Positions 1-10,849 are shown, counted from the first letter of the stretch. The stretch is DNA of 19,814 nt from an uncultured Spongiibacteraceae bacterium (GCA_946480345.1 CAMLJR010000043.1:1-19814); one strand, 5' to 3'. Notes: a model not told the origin generated them from the letters alone. A program made the numbers and translations.

Positions 1-454
1 ATTTTTCCACCGCGCGGATCAAACCGAGATTGCCCTCTTCGATCAGATCGAGCAGTGATAGTCCGCGATTCACATAACGGCGCGCGATTTTCACCACAAG
101 ACGCAAGTTGCTTTCAATCATGCGCTTGCGGCCGGCTTCTTCGCCTTTCATTGCAAGACGCGCGTAATACACCTCTTCCTCTGGCGTCAGCAATGCAGAG
201 AAACCGATTTCGTTTAGATAAAGCTGTGTAGCGTCGAGGGTTTTCTGCAATCCGACCGTCTGGCTAACGCGGCCGGTATATGTGCGCGTAGCTTTCGGTG
301 CGGGCTCGCTTTCTGCATCGTCGCCACTGTCATTGTCGCGAAGATCATCACGGACCATCAGATCGGCGTCACCCTCAATGGCGAGTTCCAACTCTTCCAT
401 GCCCAGGCTCTCAAAATCGCCTCCCCCGAGCTGATCGTCACTTTCGCTTTGCAT
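1..454 (-). CDS. rpoS: RNA polymerase sigma factor RpoS, N-terminal part (cut by window edge)
   Basis: Stationary-phase and general stress sigma factor. The window holds the first 151 codons; the gene continues past position 1. Residues 1-55 are an acidic, low-complexity N-terminus (region 1.1-like). Residues 73-84 read [12 protein letters not shown], the RpoS-type version of region 1.2. Residues 112-151 contain [28 protein letters not shown] and LGLIRAVEK, the core of region 2.1-2.2 that contacts polymerase. The LDATQLYL motif favours RpoS over RpoD or RpoH, and the position after truD-pcm agrees. The ATG at 452-454 is preceded by a strong ribosome binding site (GAGGAAGG, complement of 463-470) with 8 bases of spacing. 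nlpD, which normally precedes rpoS and carries its main promoter in E. coli, is absent; a 313-base leader takes its place. Confidence 0.96.
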   Translation of the reverse strand, partial: MQSESDDQLGGGDFESLGMEELELAIEGDADLMVRDDLRDNDSGDDAESEPAPKATRTYTGRVSQTVGLQKTLDATQLYLNEIGFSALLTPEEEVYYARLAMKGEEAGRKRMIESNLRLVVKIARRYVNRGLSLLDLIEEGNLGLIRAVEK

Positions 455-468
455 GGGCTTCACCTTCC

Positions 469-564
469 TCAAATGATTTTTTTATCGTCCGCTAACATTC
501 TGTCGAGCCTGGTCAATTCTGCGAAAACCGAATTGATTTCTTTAAGCAATGCTGTTCGGCTCAT
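469..564 (-). CDS. Possible 31-codon leader ORF upstream of rpoS
   Basis: Minus-strand reading frame from an ATG at 562-564 to a TGA at 469-471. The peptide begins [10 protein letters not shown] and ends ADDKKII. Its middle alternates leucine, isoleucine or valine with charged residues and looks helical. The TGA overlaps the first bases of the rpoS ribosome binding site, and the rpoS ATG follows 14 bases after the stop codon, a layout suited to translational coupling. Against it: only a poor ribosome binding site is visible upstream (ACGGAA-like, too far from the ATG), and a 32-codon frame can occur by chance. I do not recognise the peptide. Confidence 0.25.
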   Translation of the reverse strand: MSRTALLKEINSVFAELTRLDRMLADDKKII

Positions 565-697
565 GACTGTTTTTTCGTTCCGTCTCTGGTCTGTCTCGGC
601 CAGACTGGCGCAGACTTTAATAAAAGCTGTCTACGCACAAAATATTTATCAGTATTCGCTTGATTTTATTTGATTTGGCGCATCAAGCCTAGCCTTC

Positions 698-727
698 ATG
701 CTATGCGCAGCGCTCATGCAATGCCAA
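698..727 (-). promoter_or_regulatory. Weak candidate sigma70-type promoter for rpoS
   Basis: On the minus strand, TTGGCA (complement of 722-727) is followed after 18 bases by TAGCAT (complement of 698-703). Each hexamer matches four or more consensus positions. With nlpD missing, a local promoter is expected between pcm and rpoS. The match is modest and such pairs occur by chance. Confidence 0.2.
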
Positions 728-767
728 CTATTTTTAGCGAACCAGCAAAATGACAAAAAATTCGACG

Positions 768-1412
768 TTATCGCTTCACCACACCGCTGAGCAGCGGAAC
801 AAACCGAACCGGTTCGATTGTGGTGGAAATAATTTCGTCGCCACTTTTATCGATCACGGTCAGCTGCTGCTCGCCATCTTCGCCGACGGGAATGACCAAG
901 CGGCCTCCATCCGCCAATTGATCGATTAATTCTCGAGGGACTTCGCGTGGCGCTGCTGCGGAAAGAATGCCATCGAACGGCGCGTTATCGGGCCACCCCA
1001 GACCACCATCGGCGAGACGCAATTGCACATTGTGAATTTTCAACAAACGCAACCGTGCTCTCGCCTTTTCCTGTAGCGGCTGAATGCGTTCGACGCTTAA
1101 CACCTGTTGCACCTCAGGCATTTTCGCGAGTATTGCAGTTTGATAACCCGAGCCGGTTCCTATTTCCAAAATGCGCGCACGCGGTCCCGTTTGAAATAAC
1201 AATTCGGTCATGCGCGCCACGATATACGGCTGCGATAACGTCTGCTGATAACCGATCGGCAATGCGCTGTCTTCGTACGCGCGTTGCGCCAGGGCTTCAT
1301 CGAGAAAAATATGGCGCGGAATGCTGCGCATTAAATCCAGCACCGGCAAACTGCGAATACCTTGTTCCTGCAAACGCTGCATCATGCGATCGCGTGTGCG
1401 CTGGGAAGTCAT
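768..1412 (-). CDS. pcm: Protein-L-isoaspartate O-methyltransferase
   Basis: Cytosolic repair enzyme that uses S-adenosylmethionine to methylate L-isoaspartyl residues in aged proteins so that they can revert to aspartate. The protein has 214 residues, close to the 208-211 of E. coli and Pseudomonas. SQPYIVARMTE lies at about 60-70. The SAM-binding motif I, EIGTGSGYQT, is at 83-92, SVERI is at about 106-110, and the family-typical VRFVPLLSG is near the C-terminus. The ATG at 1410-1412 was chosen because MTSQRTRDRM matches the Pseudomonas-type N-terminus and a CAGGGA ribosome binding site precedes it. A TTG at 1440-1442 would add ten residues and overlap the truD stop. surE usually lies between truD and pcm but is absent here, so pcm directly follows truD. 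Confidence 0.95.
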   Translation of the reverse strand: MTSQRTRDRMMQRLQEQGIRSLPVLDLMRSIPRHIFLDEALAQRAYEDSALPIGYQQTLSQPYIVARMTELLFQTGPRARILEIGTGSGYQTAILAKMPEVQQVLSVERIQPLQEKARARLRLLKIHNVQLRLADGGLGWPDNAPFDGILSAAAPREVPRELIDQLADGGRLVIPVGEDGEQQLTVIDKSGDEIISTTIEPVRFVPLLSGVVKR

Positions 1413-1438
1413 GCCGATCCCTGCGAACGGTTCGAGCG

Positions 1439-2503
1439 TCAAGGTTCAACTCCTGCGTATTTTGCGTTTCCTGCGCTGAATTGGGTGGGCAGCGAATAAT
1501 GCGCTAATTCTCGCACAACACTGGTAGCGAAACAGCCTTTCGGCAGCTCGAAGCCGAAGCGCCAAATCCCTTGATCGATGCGCTCGTGCTGCCATTGAGT
1601 CGGAATAACGCGTAACGCGCGGCGCGCGCTCTCGATGCCTGCGTCACATAGCAGCGCCGTTAGATCGGCATGCGGAGCCAGACTTTCAGCTTCCAACTGC
1701 GCCAGCTCGGCGTTGGGCGCGATATCGCCGTTCACACCGCCGAGCGGTCCGGAAAGATGAAGCGCACCGGCATCGAGACGTGGTAATAATTCTTCGATGT
1801 CGCTTTGCATAAACACACTATTGCTGCGATCGAGCATAAATACTTCGCCGGCCATCGGCGTTTGCCAATTATTTCGGCGAATACGCGCAGCCAATACTTC
1901 GTTGAATAAAAACGAACGGGCTGCGGACAAATAAAGGCTCGATTGCTGGCGCGGCATGCGGCGCCCTGTCGTCATCTGCCGGGCGAGATCGATATTGCGG
2001 CCGTCGCGGCCGAAACGTTGTTCGCCGAAATAATTCGGAACGCCGCGTTTTGCGATTAATTCCGCCCGCTGCAACAAGGCTTGCTCATCGCCGCAGACAT
2101 CGCGCAATACAATGTCGAACCGGTTACCACGATGGGTGCCGCGACGTAATTTACGATCATGCCGAACAGCGCGCAGCACTCGCACCGCAGAATCGTTCCA
2201 AGTGCTCCAGTCGATTTCACGCTTCAGCAAATGAATACTGAACCACTGCTGTGTTCGCGCACGCTTATCTTTAAGACCGGAATAATTAATATCGCGCTCA
2301 CGCAGACCGACGAAACGCGCAAGCCGCTGCGCCACATCGGCGGTATTTACATCCACCTTTTCGATCCATAGCCAGAGATGTTCGCCCTGACCGCTTGGCT
2401 CAAAGCCGAGTTGCTCCTCGACAAAAAAATCATTTGGCTCGGCGCGTAATATTGCAGTCACCGGCGGTTCGCCATAAGCACCAGGCCAATCGGGCAACGC
2501 CAT
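1439..2503 (-). CDS. truD: tRNA pseudouridine(13) synthase TruD
   Basis: Converts uridine 13 of tRNA-Glu and related tRNAs to pseudouridine. The protein has 354 residues (E. coli TruD has 349). The N-terminal FFVEE motif is at about 26-30. The signature GLKDKRARTQQWFS lies at about 76-89, with the catalytic aspartate at residue 79. NYFGEQRFGRDGRN in the middle is a second conserved block. The central TRUD insertion domain is present and a further helical region follows. The start codon overlaps the ispF stop by one base (TGATG), so the two are probably translationally coupled within the ispD-ispF-truD-pcm unit. It has no relationship to the TruA, TruB or RluA folds, so the family call is firm. 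Confidence 0.96.
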   Translation of the reverse strand: MALPDWPGAYGEPPVTAILRAEPNDFFVEEQLGFEPSGQGEHLWLWIEKVDVNTADVAQRLARFVGLRERDINYSGLKDKRARTQQWFSIHLLKREIDWSTWNDSAVRVLRAVRHDRKLRRGTHRGNRFDIVLRDVCGDEQALLQRAELIAKRGVPNYFGEQRFGRDGRNIDLARQMTTGRRMPRQQSSLYLSAARSFLFNEVLAARIRRNNWQTPMAGEVFMLDRSNSVFMQSDIEELLPRLDAGALHLSGPLGGVNGDIAPNAELAQLEAESLAPHADLTALLCDAGIESARRALRVIPTQWQHERIDQGIWRFGFELPKGCFATSVVRELAHYSLPTQFSAGNAKYAGVEP

Positions 2504-2985
2504 CAGGTTGCGCTCTCAAGCAATACCACTGCATGTGCGGCAAGACCTTCTTCGCGACCGATATACCCGAGACGTTCGGTCGTCGTCGCCTTGATATTGA
2601 TTTGGGGAATGTTGGCTTCGAGATCGGCGGCGAGGCATTCGCGCATCGCTTGAGAATACTTGCCGATACGCGGCGCTTCGGCGAGCAATGTCAAATCGAC
2701 ATTACCGATGACATATCCTTGCTGTTTCACGAGCTGATACGTATGGCGCAGCAGCTTGCGGCTATCGATGCCACGATACGCGGGATCGCTATCGGGAAAG
2801 TGTTTGCCGATATCGCCGAGCGCGCACGCACCGAGCAATGCATCGCAGAGCGCATGCAGCAATACATCGCCATCCGAATGCGCAATGATGCCGCGCGAAT
2901 GCGCTATACGCACACCGCCGAGCGTAACGAAATCACCATCGCCAAAACGATGCACGTCATAACCATGACCGATACGGAATGCCAT
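2503..2985 (-). CDS. ispF: 2-C-methyl-D-erythritol 2,4-cyclodiphosphate synthase
   Basis: Fifth enzyme of the MEP isoprenoid pathway. It cyclises CDP-methylerythritol phosphate to MEcPP with release of CMP, working as a cytosolic homotrimer with zinc. The protein has 160 residues, typical for the family. GYDVHRF gives the zinc ligands Asp10 and His12, and the third ligand is His44 in LLHALCDALLG. GDIGKHFPDSDP (about 58-68) and the ATTTERLG block with GREEGLAAHAVVLL at the C-terminus are conserved. It lies 69 bases after ispD, the enzyme two steps earlier, and overlaps truD by one base. The ribosome binding site is weak (GAGACAG). Confidence 0.97.
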   Translation of the reverse strand: MAFRIGHGYDVHRFGDGDFVTLGGVRIAHSRGIIAHSDGDVLLHALCDALLGACALGDIGKHFPDSDPAYRGIDSRKLLRHTYQLVKQQGYVIGNVDLTLLAEAPRIGKYSQAMRECLAADLEANIPQINIKATTTERLGYIGREEGLAAHAVVLLESAT

Positions 2986-3054
2986 CAGGCTGTCTCAATT
3001 AAACGTCGGCTAAAAATGCTGGTTTATAAATATTCGGGAAATTGTTGTGGCGCA

Positions 3055-3756
3055 TCAATCCGCGAATGATTGGGCACCGAGAAAAAATTCTGCCAGCGCT
3101 AAATCTTCGGACCGCGTAATTTTAATATTGCGACGCGAACCTTCGATAACTTGCGCCTGCCACCCGAGCGCTTCCACCGCCTGCGCCTCATCGGTGACCA
3201 CCATCCCCAAGCCCAGACAATGATTGAGTGCGTCGCGCAATAAACGATAGCGAAACAATTGCGGCGTCTGTGCCTGCCACAACCAGGAGCGATCGACGGT
3301 TTCTTCGATTTGTCGGGCGGCATCGACACGCTTGATCGTGTCGCTCGCCGGTATCGCCAGCAAACCGCCGACGGGATGCGGCTGCAAATGATCGATCAGG
3401 TTTTCGATATCACGAAGGCGGCAGCATGGACGTGCCACGTCGTGTACCAGCACCCACTCGGTTTCGCCGTTTATCGCGGCCAAATGCTGCAGGCCATTCA
3501 ACACCGAATGGCAACGTTCGGCGCCGCCGTGTGTAACAACGATGCGCGGATCGGAAAATATAGAGAGATCACGCCAGCGTATATCGTCCGGATGTACAAC
3601 CACGACAATGCGTTGCAACCGCGCGACGTTAAGCAGCAAACGCAGACTGTGTTCAATCACGGTGGCGCCACGCAACGCTTGATATTGCTTGGGCAGCTCC
3701 GCGCCGAAGCGACGACCGGTGCCAGCGGCGGGCACTATGGCGCTATAAGTATCCAT
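3055..3756 (-). CDS. ispD: 2-C-methyl-D-erythritol 4-phosphate cytidylyltransferase
   Basis: Third enzyme of the MEP pathway; it makes CDP-methylerythritol from MEP and CTP. The protein has 233 residues. The CTP-binding N-terminal motif VPAAGTGRRFGAELPKQY (8-25) supplies the conserved arginine and lysine. HGGAERCHSVLNGL, VHDVARP, ASDTIK, WQAQTPQ, TDEAQAVE and NIKITRSEDLALAE follow in the usual order. The nearby pyrG makes its CTP substrate, though that proximity is inferred to be coincidental. The start is the ATG at 3754-3756. Its best ribosome binding site, AGAGG (complement of 3767-3771), lies ten bases upstream inside the arm of the palindromic repeat that fills the spacer to ftsB, so folding of that repeat could limit translation. 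Confidence 0.97.
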   Translation of the reverse strand: MDTYSAIVPAAGTGRRFGAELPKQYQALRGATVIEHSLRLLLNVARLQRIVVVVHPDDIRWRDLSIFSDPRIVVTHGGAERCHSVLNGLQHLAAINGETEWVLVHDVARPCCRLRDIENLIDHLQPHPVGGLLAIPASDTIKRVDAARQIEETVDRSWLWQAQTPQLFRYRLLRDALNHCLGLGMVVTDEAQAVEALGWQAQVIEGSRRNIKITRSEDLALAEFFLGAQSFAD

Positions 3757-3761
3757 CGCTA

Positions 3762-3904
3762 GGTAACCTCTGAAAAACTACTGCGCTCGGTCTATGCGGT
3801 GCCGACGGTGCTCGAAATGCTCATTTATTCTCATATAAACTCCGCTTTCTCCGCGCCGGCGGCACCGCATACCCCTTCGCTCGCTACGTTTTTCAGAGCT
3901 TCCC
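3762..3904. repeat. Large imperfect palindromic (MITE-like) repeat filling the ftsB-ispD spacer
   Basis: The two ends of this roughly 143-base stretch are inverted copies. CTCTGAAAAAC at about 3768-3778 matches the complement of GTTTTTCAGAG at 3888-3898, and TATGCGGTGCCG at about 3793-3804 matches the complement of CGGCACCGCATA at 3860-3871. The stretches between these blocks have diverged. A smaller nested inverted repeat, TTTAT-N6-ATAAA, sits at the centre. The element begins 5 bases from the ispD start and ends 6 bases from the ftsB stop, and it has no coding capacity. The architecture resembles dispersed intergenic palindromes or miniature inverted-repeat elements. One window cannot show whether it is multicopy. 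Confidence 0.75.
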
Positions 3905-3910
3905 TAATAT

Positions 3911-4192
3911 TTATTTGTCGATGACGAGGTAAAACGTTTCGCCGCGCTTGATCATGCCGAGATCGTTGCGCGCGTGTTCTTCGATTGCTTCGAGACCGGA
4001 GCGCAAACTGAGCACTTCGCCTTCGAGCATACGATTGCGCGTGATCAATCGATCATTGTGCTGTTGCTGTTGTTCGATGTCGCGCTTGAGCGACGCGATC
4101 TGCGCCCAACTGCCTGGGCCGATCCACAAACGATATTGCAGCACCAGAAACATCATGAGCAAAACGATATTGAGCCAACGCAGAGAAATCAT
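3911..4192 (-). CDS. ftsB: Cell division protein FtsB
   Basis: Small bitopic inner-membrane protein that forms the FtsQ-FtsB-FtsL complex and helps switch on septal peptidoglycan synthesis. The protein has 93 residues. A single hydrophobic segment at about 4-20 (WLNIVLLMMFLVLQYRLW) is followed by a periplasmic coiled coil from about 30 to 66. The C-terminal block EEHARNDLGMIKRGETFY carries the conserved Arg, Glu-Thr and Tyr positions of the family. The eno-ftsB-ispD order is standard for gammaproteobacteria. No good ribosome binding site precedes the ATG at 4190-4192; the upstream bases are AT-rich. A stem-loop separates it from eno. Confidence 0.93.
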   Translation of the reverse strand: MISLRWLNIVLLMMFLVLQYRLWIGPGSWAQIASLKRDIEQQQQHNDRLITRNRMLEGEVLSLRSGLEAIEEHARNDLGMIKRGETFYLVIDK

Positions 4193-4262
4193 ATTTTTAT
4201 TCGCTATCTCTCGGTGATTCGTCGCTGCGCATATTGGGATAAAGGTACGCCGGGTCCAAATA

Positions 4263-4292
4263 GTGCGGCAAACCTAACATAGTTTGCCGCAC
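4263..4292 (-). terminator. Strong stem-loop downstream of eno
   Basis: A perfect 11-base inverted repeat (GTGCGGCAAAC at 4263-4273 and GTTTGCCGCAC at 4282-4292) encloses an 8-base loop, 20 bases after the eno stop. On the minus-strand transcript the stem is followed by UAUUU, a weak U-tract. It probably acts as a partial terminator or 3'-end stabiliser for eno mRNA, reducing read-through into ftsB. Confidence 0.55.
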
Positions 4293-4312
4293 GGTGAAAT
4301 GTTGGAAATGCC

Positions 4313-5602
<1,290 letters not shown>

Positions 5603-5651
5603 TCACTATCTCCTCTGAGTTTGTGTGCGCGCCAAGGCGCTGCAATTGTCG

Positions 5652-5667
5652 GGCAAATGAATTTGCC
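5652..5667 (-). other. Small perfect stem-loop in the kdsA-eno spacer
   Basis: GGCAAAT and ATTTGCC form a perfect inverted repeat with only 2 bases between them (in practice a 6-base stem with a 4-base loop). It lies 26 bases after the kdsA stop and about 50 bases before the eno start. No U-tract follows on the transcript, so an intrinsic terminator is unlikely. It may be a processing or stabilising hairpin. The rest of this 91-base spacer holds the eno ribosome binding site and no clear promoter. Confidence 0.35.
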
Positions 5668-5693
5668 TCTCTGGAATGAATTGCGCTGCCGAG

Positions 5694-8309
<2,616 letters not shown>

Positions 8310-8326
8310 TCAATCGCTTGTTCCGA

Positions 8327-9634
8327 TTATGTGCCGGGGCGCTGCCATTGAATGTGCCAGCCGGCGTCATCCGCAGACACCGCAAACCCTTCACATACCC
8401 ATAAATCGCCGACTGCGGCGATTTGATCGCCGCAATAAATCAACGGCATCCGATCGCGCCACCACGGCGGCAACATACTTTCCTGCAGCAATTTTTTAAG
8501 TGTTTGCGAATGCATGCGGCCAATTGGCTTGCAGCGCTCGCCACCGATACGAGAACGGATTCGATAGACGCGATCGGCACGCAATCCAATGCCGATCTGT
8601 TGCTCCGCGCTCACCATGCCGATGCCATCGATCTTTACGGCTTGCGGCGGCAGCCAAGCGACATCGACCCCGTCAGGCAGCATCGACAACGGCGCCATGG
8701 CGTACAAATGATCGTGATAACGACGCACTTCTACGCCGGGCCATTGCACTAACGGCTCCGCATCTTCGCGCGCGTCGAATGCCGCAACGATCTGGCGCAA
8801 TTGCTCGCGACTCGGCAGCGGCAGACCGCATTGCTGAATCCAATAACGCAGCAGATTGTGCAATCGATGCAGTGGCAGCGAACGACATACGGTAATGGAC
8901 AGACAGCATTCTGCGGTAATTGCGCCAACGCTATCCATCGCCGCCAGATCATCGAGCACGCGTTGTGCTTCGATTGCCTGTTCGCTGACGCGAGCGAGCG
9001 TGTAGCGATAGGCAGGCCAGCGTTGCTCGATCAACGGCAGCACGTTCAATCGCAGGAAATTGCGGTCGTAATGCGGATCGCGATTGCTATCGTCGTCGAT
9101 CCATTGCAAGTCATGGCTTTGCGCATAATCGATTAATTCGGCGCGCGGACAATTCAACAGCGGACGTAATAATTGGCCTTTGCCGAGCACGCGCTGTTGG
9201 GGAATCGCCGCAAGCCCGGCGATGCCGCTGCCGCGCAATTGTCGCAACAGCAGCGTTTCGATTTGATCATCCCGATGATGAGCTTGCAGCAGCACTTCGT
9301 TGTCGCCGACGAATTTTTCGAACACCGCATAACGCGCGCGTCGGGCCGCGTTTTCCAAACCATCGCCATTCTGCACAATCGATACGGTTTCAATATGCAA
9401 TTCAATGCCGAGCTGCGCGCAGATTTCGCGGCAGTGCCGCGCCCAATCAGCGGCGCGCGGATTGATTTGATGGTTTACGTGAATCGCTGTGAGCGGAGGA
9501 AAATTTGTATGGCTATCCCGCAATTTTGCGACGGCATGCAACAGCACATGCGAATCGATGCCGCCGCTGTAGGCAATCCACCAGCGTTTCGTATTCAGAA
9601 ATATTTTTAGTGCCTGAGTAAACTCGTTTAGCAC
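8327..9634 (-). CDS. tilS: tRNA(Ile)-lysidine synthase
   Basis: Attaches lysine to C34 of the tRNA-Ile2 (CAU) anticodon using ATP, so that the tRNA reads AUA instead of AUG; essential in most bacteria. The protein has 435 residues (E. coli TilS has 432). The N-terminal PP-loop ATPase domain has AYSGGIDSHVLLHAV, with the SGGxDS motif at 23-28. HHRDDQIETLLLRQLRGSG and DDDSNRDPHYDRNFLRLNVLP are further family blocks. The TilS C-terminal domain includes IRSRIGGERCKPIGRMHSQ and LKKLLQESMLPPWWRDRMPLIY. The start is a GTG (9632-9634). No ribosome binding site is seen before it and a palindromic repeat ends 6 bases upstream. A GTG start with no visible binding site is unusual for an essential gene. 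Confidence 0.96.
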   Translation of the reverse strand: MLNEFTQALKIFLNTKRWWIAYSGGIDSHVLLHAVAKLRDSHTNFPPLTAIHVNHQINPRAADWARHCREICAQLGIELHIETVSIVQNGDGLENAARRARYAVFEKFVGDNEVLLQAHHRDDQIETLLLRQLRGSGIAGLAAIPQQRVLGKGQLLRPLLNCPRAELIDYAQSHDLQWIDDDSNRDPHYDRNFLRLNVLPLIEQRWPAYRYTLARVSEQAIEAQRVLDDLAAMDSVGAITAECCLSITVCRSLPLHRLHNLLRYWIQQCGLPLPSREQLRQIVAAFDAREDAEPLVQWPGVEVRRYHDHLYAMAPLSMLPDGVDVAWLPPQAVKIDGIGMVSAEQQIGIGLRADRVYRIRSRIGGERCKPIGRMHSQTLKKLLQESMLPPWWRDRMPLIYCGDQIAAVGDLWVCEGFAVSADDAGWHIQWQRPGT

Positions 9635-9640
9635 GGGGCA

Positions 9641-9747
9641 GGTTCTTTGCCGGGGGCATTCGCAAAACCGTCGGCGACACGATGTCGCCGACGGAGCTTA
9701 CAGGGATGTACTTGCAGCGTTTTTGCGAATGTTCCCGGCAAAGAGCC
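9641..9747. repeat. Nested palindromic (MITE-like) repeat filling the accA-tilS spacer
   Basis: The outer arms are near-perfect inverted copies of about 28 bases: 9641-9668 (GGTTCTTTGCCGGG, then CATTCGCAAAAC) and 9719-9747, with three mismatches and one extra A. Inside lies a perfect 10-base stem (CGTCGGCGAC at 9669-9678 and GTCGCCGACG at 9684-9693) with a 5-base loop. A second weak palindrome, TACAGGGATGTA, is at about 9700-9711. The element has no coding capacity. It starts 6 bases from the tilS GTG and ends 20 bases from the accA stop. Its nested design resembles dispersed intergenic palindromic elements of gammaproteobacteria. It shares no obvious sequence with the ftsB-ispD repeat. Confidence 0.8.
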
Positions 9748-9767
9748 GTAGAAACGCTGCTAAAAAA

Positions 9768-10715
9768 TCAATTACCGTAAGACATCAACCGCTGATAACG
9801 CTTGTTCAGCAACTCATCGACCGGTATGTCCTGCAAACGTCGCAGTTCTTCGATCAGATGCTTTTTGATGCGTGTAGCCATCAGATCGACATCGCGATGC
9901 GCGCCGCCTTTCGGCTCTTCGATCGTGTGATCGACGATGCCGAGCTTTTCGAGCACGCTCGAGGTCAACCCCATGGCCTCGGCCGCATCCGGCGCCTTTT
10001 CGGTGGTTTTCCAGATGATATTCGCGCAGCCTTCCGGCGAAATAACGAAGTAGGTGCTGTATTGCAGCATCGCCAGATGATCGCCGACGCCGATGCCGAG
10101 CGCGCCGCCCGAGCTGCCTTCGCCGATTACCAGGCAGATAATCGGCGTCGCTAAGCGCGACATCACCGCGAGATTTTTCGCGATCGCTTCGGAAATGCCG
10201 CGCTCCTCGCTATCGATACCGGGATACGCGCCGGGTGTATCGATCAGCGTAATGATTGGCATTTTGAAGCGCTCGGCCATTTCCATCAGCCGTTGCGCCT
10301 TGCGATAGCCCTCAGGTTTCGGCATGCCGAAATTGCGGCGCACTTTTTCCTGCACACCGCGACCTTTCTCCTGGCCGATCACCATCACCGGCATGCCGTC
10401 GAGACGTGCGACACCGCCGACGATGGCGTGATCGTCGCCGAAATGGCGATCGCCGTGCAGTTCATCGAACTCTGAAAATACGCGCGGAAGATAATCGAGC
10501 ACATACGGCCGCTGCGGATGCCGCGCCACGCGGACGATCTGCCACGGGGTCAAATTCGCAAAGATCTTTTCGGTGAGTTTGTTGCTCTTTTCGCGGAGCT
10601 TGCCCAGCTCATCGTTGATGTTCAGATTGGCATCGTTGCCGACCAGCTGCAGCTCTTCGATTTTGGCTTCCAGCTCGGCAATCGGTTGTTCAAAGTCCAG
10701 GAAATTTGGATTCAT
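9768..10715 (-). CDS. accA: Acetyl-CoA carboxylase carboxyltransferase subunit alpha
   Basis: Together with AccD it transfers the carboxyl group from carboxybiotin to acetyl-CoA, giving malonyl-CoA for fatty acid synthesis. The protein has 315 residues (E. coli AccA has 319). An N-terminal helical region ([18 protein letters not shown]) precedes the crotonase-like fold. [24 protein letters not shown] (83-95), IGQEKGR (113-119), [16 protein letters not shown] (158-173) and [16 protein letters not shown] (197-212) are the conserved CoA and carboxybiotin site blocks. It follows dnaE after 149 bases, as in most gammaproteobacteria. The ribosome binding site is weak (AGAG) before the ATG at 10713-10715. 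A low-confidence promoter lies in the spacer. Confidence 0.98.
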   Translation of the reverse strand: MNPNFLDFEQPIAELEAKIEELQLVGNDANLNINDELGKLREKSNKLTEKIFANLTPWQIVRVARHPQRPYVLDYLPRVFSEFDELHGDRHFGDDHAIVGGVARLDGMPVMVIGQEKGRGVQEKVRRNFGMPKPEGYRKAQRLMEMAERFKMPIITLIDTPGAYPGIDSEERGISEAIAKNLAVMSRLATPIICLVIGEGSSGGALGIGVGDHLAMLQYSTYFVISPEGCANIIWKTTEKAPDAAEAMGLTSSVLEKLGIVDHTIEEPKGGAHRDVDLMATRIKKHLIEELRRLQDIPVDELLNKRYQRLMSYGN

Positions 10716-10794
10716 AGTCGCTCTAGAGGCCTGTTAACACTATTTTTGCTTTCGCGTTCTGCGTTCGCGCCGTCGCCTGGCCCGGGTGGGCGCA

Positions 10795-10823
10795 ACGATA
10801 CGCGATTCGATCGGCGTCGTCGA
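10795..10823 (-). promoter_or_regulatory. Weak candidate promoter for accA
   Basis: On the minus strand, TCGACG (complement of 10818-10823) and TATCGT (complement of 10795-10800) are spaced by 17 bases and lie about 80 bases before the accA start in the 149-base dnaE-accA spacer. Each hexamer matches four consensus positions. The rest of the spacer shows no other clear signal. Confidence 0.25.
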
Positions 10824-10849
10824 TTGTTGACAGCTCTTTTGAATTGTTA

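Larger units (their letters stand above)
455..767 (-). other. Spacer between pcm and rpoS; rpoS leader region
   Basis: This 313-base stretch is the longest gene-poor interval in the window. It is AT-richer than its neighbours and contains no nlpD-like reading frame: no lipoprotein signal, LysM domain or M23 peptidase motif is visible on either strand. On the minus strand it holds a possible 31-codon ORF (469-564), a weak sigma70-like hexamer pair (698-727), and a short inverted repeat GTCTG-N7-CAGAC just upstream of the small ORF. The rpoS ribosome binding site lies at its downstream end. It probably carries the rpoS promoter and 5' UTR, but no transcription start can be fixed from sequence alone. 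Confidence 0.6.

Noticed and set aside
449..673. 74-codon plus-strand open frame across the rpoS leader
   Set aside because: No ribosome binding site, starts inside antisense rpoS, no recognisable motif.
1413..1442. TTG start for pcm overlapping the truD stop
   Set aside because: The ATG at 1410-1412 matches the Pseudomonas-type N-terminus and has a better ribosome binding site, although a TTGA overlap is not impossible.
2395..3069. 224-codon plus-strand open frame opposite ispF
   Set aside because: Shadow of ispF, which has full family motifs on the minus strand. The shadow has no recognisable domain and spans the ispF-truD junction.
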